DNA of 64,000 bases from Acanthosepion esculentum. Its lineage: Eukaryota; Mollusca; Cephalopoda; Sepiida; Sepiidae. The stretch covers positions 21,802,891 to 21,866,890 of the forward strand of contig OZ038495.1 of assembly GCA_964036315.1 (NCBI GenBank), read 5' to 3'. The translations under genes were made by a program, and so were the position numbers. The notes under the pieces are model-generated. The model had not been told where the DNA came from. It worked only from the letters and a program-made list of their open reading frames with translations, and did no database searches. Of this stretch, positions 58,648-64,000 are shown piece after piece (position 1 is the stretch's first letter; every line of letters begins with the position of its first letter).

Positions 58648-58800
58648 TGTTATGAATAATCAAGAGTGGTCTCCCCTTGTTTTGTTACTCTCCTCTTTGA
58701 TTGAGCTATTTCTGTTTGCTGGAACTATAAAAGGACACTATACGCGAACCTTGTATTCTCAATTGAATAAAACTTTCTTAAAGCCTACACCTGCGTGGCC
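58648..58800 (+). promoter_or_regulatory. LTR-like promoter and poly(A) signal
   Basis: TATAAAAGG at about 58725 is followed about 40 bp later by AATAAAACTTTC at 58766, the tight spacing seen around the R region of LTRs. A TGTTATGAAT at 58650 could be the LTR start. No partner LTR in the window. Confidence 0.35.
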
Positions 58801-59071
58801 ATCTTAAGAGAACTAGCTAAAAAATATAAAATGAACAACATAAGATACACAAATGACAGTTCTGAAAGCAAATTCAGAATGGACACTGAAAAAATGCTTA
58901 TTGCAAAAATTCTGTCACATTGTCGTCTGTTCAGAAAATGTGATAGAAATTCGAAAACGCATAGGAATGAAGGAGACAAATCATCCACAAACTAATCAAA
59001 GAGAAAGGAAAATTTCGTTAAAAGAAAGGAATAAGGGTGCTGTACGACTATATCATATCTACCTTTTGTCA

Positions 59072-59692
59072 TGTTGTCCGGAGTGGTTATTGAAATAATA
59101 ACTCAAACGGCAACTTACAAAGTATAACGGTTTATTTTAAACAAGAACAATACAAGTAGTTATTTACAAGTTCGCCTGAAGCTGGAAAGCAAACCGGTAT
59201 TTATCCGACCTCCCTACGAGACAGAAGGCCGATTTTTATGTGGGTCGATCCGAGCCCGTAGGTTCGGGCAAAAATTCCCCGTAGACCCCGCATACATACA
59301 AATAAAAACTATAAAGAATCTTACATTTGCAATCAGAAAGAGATAATTGAAACTGTGGGAGAATGAAAATAAATAAAAAAAAAGAAGAAGAAAAGAATTT
59401 CATTTTTCCATAATGTAAAAGGAAACCAAAAAGAGTTTCCGGTCACGTGCAAATTTTATGATCCCACTTCCGGAAAGGAGATGATCGCTTTTTTCTCAAT
59501 TCCCAACCATTGAGTTCGGACGTATTTCGTAACCGTCCCAACGAGGGGGATATTCGGTCGCCCTCACTCAGCGTCGAACTGCCTTGAGGTCGACCATTCT
59601 CTATACCTCCGCATCTGGTACCTAGGTGCGTCAATAAACATTGGCCAGTTATTTTCTCATCAAATCTTTTGTTTGAGGAAAGTGGGTCAACA
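59072..59692 (-). mobile_element. Probable solo LTR
   Basis: Ends TGTTGTCCGG and GGGTCAACA give the 5-bp TGTTG..CAACA inverted termini typical of LTRs. On the minus strand a GGATAAATACCGG TATA-like box (around 59200) is followed about 60 bp later by AAATAAACCG. It is GC-richer than its surroundings and noncoding. Flanking 5-mers do not match, so the TSD is unproven. Confidence 0.5.
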
Positions 59693-59754
59693 CACATAGT
59701 ATACAATGAAGGCAAGAGAAACAGGGCAAACCAAAGAATAAAAATTTGTTTCAA

Positions 59755-60075
59755 ATCAGATTAATAAAAACTCTAAAATCAGCTAATCTTTCTCAAATAA
59801 AGTTTCAGAAAAGTATATTTTATTTTTGAAAGATTTTTATATTGTGTTGACAGTATCTGTAAATATGGACGATTTTAGCGTTTCTACTGATAATAAATAA
59901 AAACTCCTTCCAATCAATTTATTTTAAATTCAGTTTGAAATGACATAAAGAAGTTGCTTGTTAGAAATATTAAATTGAATCTATTAGCTTGAAATTAAAA
60001 GAAAGATTTTTCATTTTTAAAAATGTAATTTAAACCTTAGGTAACACTTTTTTTGGATGTACCTAGATTTTGGTG
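59755..60075 (-). mobile_element. Family R, left end, inverted
   Basis: Reverse complement of about 61740-62040. It also lacks the CCGGATATAAGAGA MITE at the homologous point (GAAATATTAAATTGAATC). Confidence 0.7.
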
Positions 60076-60079
60076 ACAC

Positions 60080-61725
60080 GACGAAAGGTGCCCACGGCGA
60101 TTTGCTTCTTTCTTGCCATCATCTGGTACGCTAACTTTAAGCATCAGCTTCGGGACAAGATCGGAATCGAGAAGAAATTGCCCTTGTTGGTTTTTAACGA
60201 AAGATAGGTGTATGTTGCACGTTTATGCCATGTGAATGGGGCTTATCTTGAAACGAGTGATTACAGATATTGCTTTACTCACATGTCAGTCCTGTTTAGA
60301 ATTGGTTTAATTTTATTTTATTAAAATTATTTTAACTTAACTGGGTTTGAATACTAATTAGTCCCTTTTATTTTTTTGTTTCAGTCTTTCATTTTCTCTT
60401 CCTCTCTCTGTCAGGATGGAAGGAGGCAAAGTTGTCTGGCGATGTGAAAATGTTTCGCTTTATTCTTTAATATTTTTTTACCCATTATTTTCGGTTAATT
60501 AACTGTTTTTCCCGCCACTTAGATACGGCGCACTCTTTTTATAAATCATGATTCATAGCATTTCAAATCACAGTGGGGGGGATTTTACATTGTAAAATAT
60601 TTAACAAGTGTTTTATTTTTTCTTGATTTGTAAATATGGGAATTAAAATTTCCTTAGAGAAAATATGATTTTTTCGATAATTGTTGAATGAAAAATTCAG
60701 AATAAATGCGACGTTGCGGTGGAAAGATTCGTAGTGAGTCCCCATAAAAATAAAAAATATAAACAAAAATGAAAATAATTCAAATTAAAATAAGGCATTT
60801 GCGCTTTCCTTTAAAACCCTTATCTCTTTCTTTTTCCCTCTAAATTTCACCTACTATATTTCTCTCAACCTAAATCCTCAAATAAAAAAAAGAAAAAGAA
60901 TGACAATTCTGAACCCGGCCCCAAACATCGGAAGTTTGCAGGAGCAAGACCTTACTTATTTGTGACTGAAAAATACCAAAAATCAGGTAGGCTCCACACA
61001 TAATTTCCATTATAAAAAAAATGAAAGAGAAAGGAATGCCGAAAAATAAAATAATTTGGCCAATCAAAAATTGACACAAAGAGACTTTTTAATGATTAGC
61101 CAAAACCAAAGTTACCGCCACAAACTCTGGGCTTATTGAAAAAAAGAAATAAACCTGACAAATGAGAGGAGGACCAGAAAGACACCAGGAGGGGGCGGAA
61201 CAAAAGAACGCAGCCATGCGTGACGCGTAAAGAAGCAGTCCTCTGCTACTGACATTTCCGTCCTGTGTTTGGACCGAAAAGAACACTGTAGATTGACACT
61301 GACCTAATATTTCACATTACTACTACCCCTATCTTGACTTAACTTCCAAAACGACCACAAATGGACATTTCTCCAAACTGCTATCAATATCCTCCAATTA
61401 ACGAACTTTTTGCTACGCCGAATGCCAAAGGGATCGCTCATCACACCAAAGAATATATTATTTATTTTAAACCCTTAATTCAGTTCGTTTTATTCCCAAA
61501 GTTTCCGATAAAATAATTATCCTACCACCTACACACATTGGTAACGTGCAGATATGAACCTGTTTGCTACAGATTTAGGAAGATAGGATGGGTGACAAGT
61601 TAAGTTAATGACAGGATTATGAAAACCAACATTATGTGTTTCCCCAAAATGATCTGTCACGTGACAGACAGACAGACAGACACACACATATATTCACTCG
61701 AAGATTCGCCTCTTGCATATAACTT
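60080..61725. other. Unassigned
   Basis: No recognised gene or repeat. 61090-61330 is GC-richer and could be an exon or promoter, but there is no motif. (AGAC)n at 61666-61682. Confidence 0.4.
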
Positions 61726-62220
61726 CTTGGTAGGTACCTCCACAAATTCGCGATACCTAAGGTTTAAAATGAATTTTTTAAAATGAAAAATCCTTCTTTA
61801 AGTTTTTATTTTAAACTAATAGATTAAACTTAATATTTCCAATAAGTAAAATACTTTGCTGTATTTCAAAACTAATTTAAATTGATTGGAAGGACTTTGT
61901 TTTCAAATCGCTAATAATCGCCGATTTTACCATCATTTTTAGACATTTGTCATCACAATGTAATACTTTTTATTAACAAAAAATTTCAAAAATAAAATGT
62001 TTTTCTGAAACCTTATTTGAGGAATATATTAGCTGATATAAAGTTTAATTAATCTCATTTGAAACAAATATTACTTACTTTATGTTTAAAATATCGCAAA
62101 AATTCAATTTTTAACACAGCTGTAATTGTTTATTTAAGGAGTTGGCATATCTGTAAAAAACATAACGGGAACGCCTTTTTATATAATTTTTAACTACCCA
62201 GTAATCTTAACCCTTTGCTT

Positions 62221-62293
62221 GTCCCGTGCATCATATGTGATGCACAGGACAGTTTGAATAGTACACACAAAAATGACCTGGACACGAAAAGGG
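62221..62293. mobile_element. 73-bp piggyBac-like MITE
   Basis: Starts CCCTTTGCTTGTCC and ends GGACACGAAAAGGG, with TTAA on each side (62217-62220 and 62294-62297). An inner palindrome GTGCATCATATGTGATGCAC fills the left half. The homologous place at 35281-35300 has a single TTAA and no insert. TTAA duplication with CCC..GGG ends is the piggyBac signature. Confidence 0.88.
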
Positions 62294-62428
62294 TTAAAAT
62301 TTTAGGAAAATATTCTCCGTAATGTAATGTTTTATTAAATTTTAGCTACTTTGGTTTTAAATTTACTATAGGTATCGCTCTTATTTTCTGTTAATGTCAT
62401 GTATGGATTCCTGTATTTACAAAAATCA

Positions 62429-62537
<109 letters not shown>

Positions 62538-63429
62538 AGCAATTCAAAATTCTTTTTAAAATATTGAGGGGTTGATATATTGTACTAGACTTTTCCATTT
62601 ATGATGAGTAAATATAGTTTTTACTTAATAAGAATATCCCCTAACTGGTACAATTTCTGTATTAATATACAGAAATTTAAAAGATTTAAAACTTTATAAA
62701 TTAATATAGTCAAAATTTAAGAAAAGGAAAACAATTCTTGTAAAAATTCATTATTCATCGAAAAAAGGAATAATAATCTTAAGACAATAATGTCCATAAT
62801 ATAGATTATTCATAAAAGCAATTAAAAGCTTTTCTAATTAAATAATGTTTTAGTTTTATTGCATTTTTCATTTTACTATTCAGAGTAAATTTTCGGTGTG
62901 TCCCCCCCCCCCCAAAAAAAATGATGATTCAAATTCTCCATTGAGTTCTGCGTATAAATAATATAAAAATTAAGCGGTACAAAAATTAATTTCTCGAAAT
63001 TTAATAAAATTAAATAAGTGGGGGTAACATATGTAAAAAATGTTTTTATCAAGATTTTCTAAAAAAGAAACATTTCTAAAATAATTTAATTCATTTATGA
63101 ATAAGTCCTGAAAGTTTCCTTAAAATTAGACAACTATTGGATTGTTGCAAGAATTTCCAAATCAAGGTCTTTTTTTCATTGCAAAAATTTCCTGTACTTA
63201 TCTTTGATTCATCCACTGACGCAAAAAAAAACAAGATTTTTAATTAAAATTTTGATCGTTCTAAATATGATAAAAATATATAATTTAAAAATAAAAAATC
63301 CTTTGGTCTTTCCTCTTAATAATAACAAAGATTTTGACGATAAAACTTTGTTTTTATTGAATTTAGGGCATATTTTTATCATCATGGTATGTTTATTTTT
63401 TAGCGAATTAATGGAGGTACCTACTTCTG

Positions 63430-64000
63430 AGTGAATAGGGTAAGATCTAAACTGTTCATGCTGTCCTGATCTATTCATTAAGGCTCTCCACTTTCGACCA
63501 TGTTGATCTGGTACCTTTCCTGGGCAGGTTGAGGGTGGCCTAACCCATGCAAGGAATCCCATTACCTGGTGCTATAATATCGGCCAAATGTATATGATGG
63601 TAGCAGGGATCAAAATTAACCACGATAACTCGGTCTGCTTGCGGTTAGATTCGTGGAGAGGCTGTCCTCTCAATCCACCCCTCCTCCTGTTAAACGGGCG
63701 GTCCGCACAGGATACTCTACGGTTTGCTCGGGTCCCGACTACCAACTGGAGAAAAATTAATCTGAGGTATTGGAAAAGGTCGAGTGACTACGGAGAAAAT
63801 GTTTCATAAAAATTGAGACGTACGTTACACATATCTATCTCGTTCATCCTGTACCGACTCTCAGAACGTTTTATCCCATATATCAAACTAGCCAAGATAG
63901 AGAGGGCAATGTTTCGATCCACTTGGGTTCACAAGACTCCCATGGTACGTCGTGAGATCTGTTATCTACATAAGATGACGATAACTAGATTTTGTAAGGA
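63430..64000. other. Unassigned, GC-richer right edge
   Basis: Composition changes abruptly at about 63430, right after the family R end. Short open frames on both strands (minus 63209-63562, plus 63588-63809) show no motif I know. Possibly another transposon running off the window, or the edge of a gene. Confidence 0.35.

Overview
This window looks like AT-rich, gene-poor, repeat-dense animal nuclear DNA, most likely from a cephalopod mollusc (octopus or squid). The reasons are one metazoan gene with GT-AG introns several kilobases long, tRNA-headed SINEs whose body resembles the cephalopod Ceph-SINE central domain, many decayed LINEs, a cephalopod-type mariner, an hAT element of the ZMYM1-like group, and abundant microsatellites. 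The clade is an inference from repeat content and was not checked against a database.

The one convincing host gene is on the minus strand across the left 23.5 kb. Five short exons (23478-23550, 19543-19652, 12842-12983, 5889-6134, 408-498) join in a single open frame with matching splice phases. They encode an OXNAD1-like flavin/NAD(P)-binding oxidoreductase. The last coding exon(s) lie left of the window, and any 5' untranslated exon lies right of 23550. Its introns hold most of the repeats in the left third.

Layout: 1-23.5 kb is OXNAD1 with intronic LINE, SINE, MITE, MULE and mariner debris. 23.6-29.3 kb is a LINE graveyard that includes a head-to-head, twin-priming-like insertion and a 67-bp tandem array grown from a reverse transcriptase segment. 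29.3-33.4 kb is repeat-poor and AT-rich, with an inverted CCAAT pair and a cluster of CACGTG boxes. A (TTC)n tract with a 200-N gap follows. 34.6-38.3 kb is a cluster of an AT-rich terminal-inverted-repeat family, with two MITEs of a second family in or beside it. 38.3-51 kb is mixed, with hairpin repeats, tRNA-derived SINEs and a 340-bp duplication. 51.3-54.2 kb is a dead hAT. 55.2-57.2 kb is a compact, young LTR retrotransposon with no pol. 58.6-59.7 kb holds LTR-like sequences. 61.7-63.4 kb is an end-to-end copy of the AT-rich family, carrying a 73-bp piggyBac-like MITE.

No operon, defence system, CRISPR array or bacterial-type gene is present. The most informative signals are natural insertion/empty-site pairs inside the window, which define target duplications for two MITE families, and a SINE whose head is 5S rRNA-derived but whose body matches the tRNA-headed SINEs.
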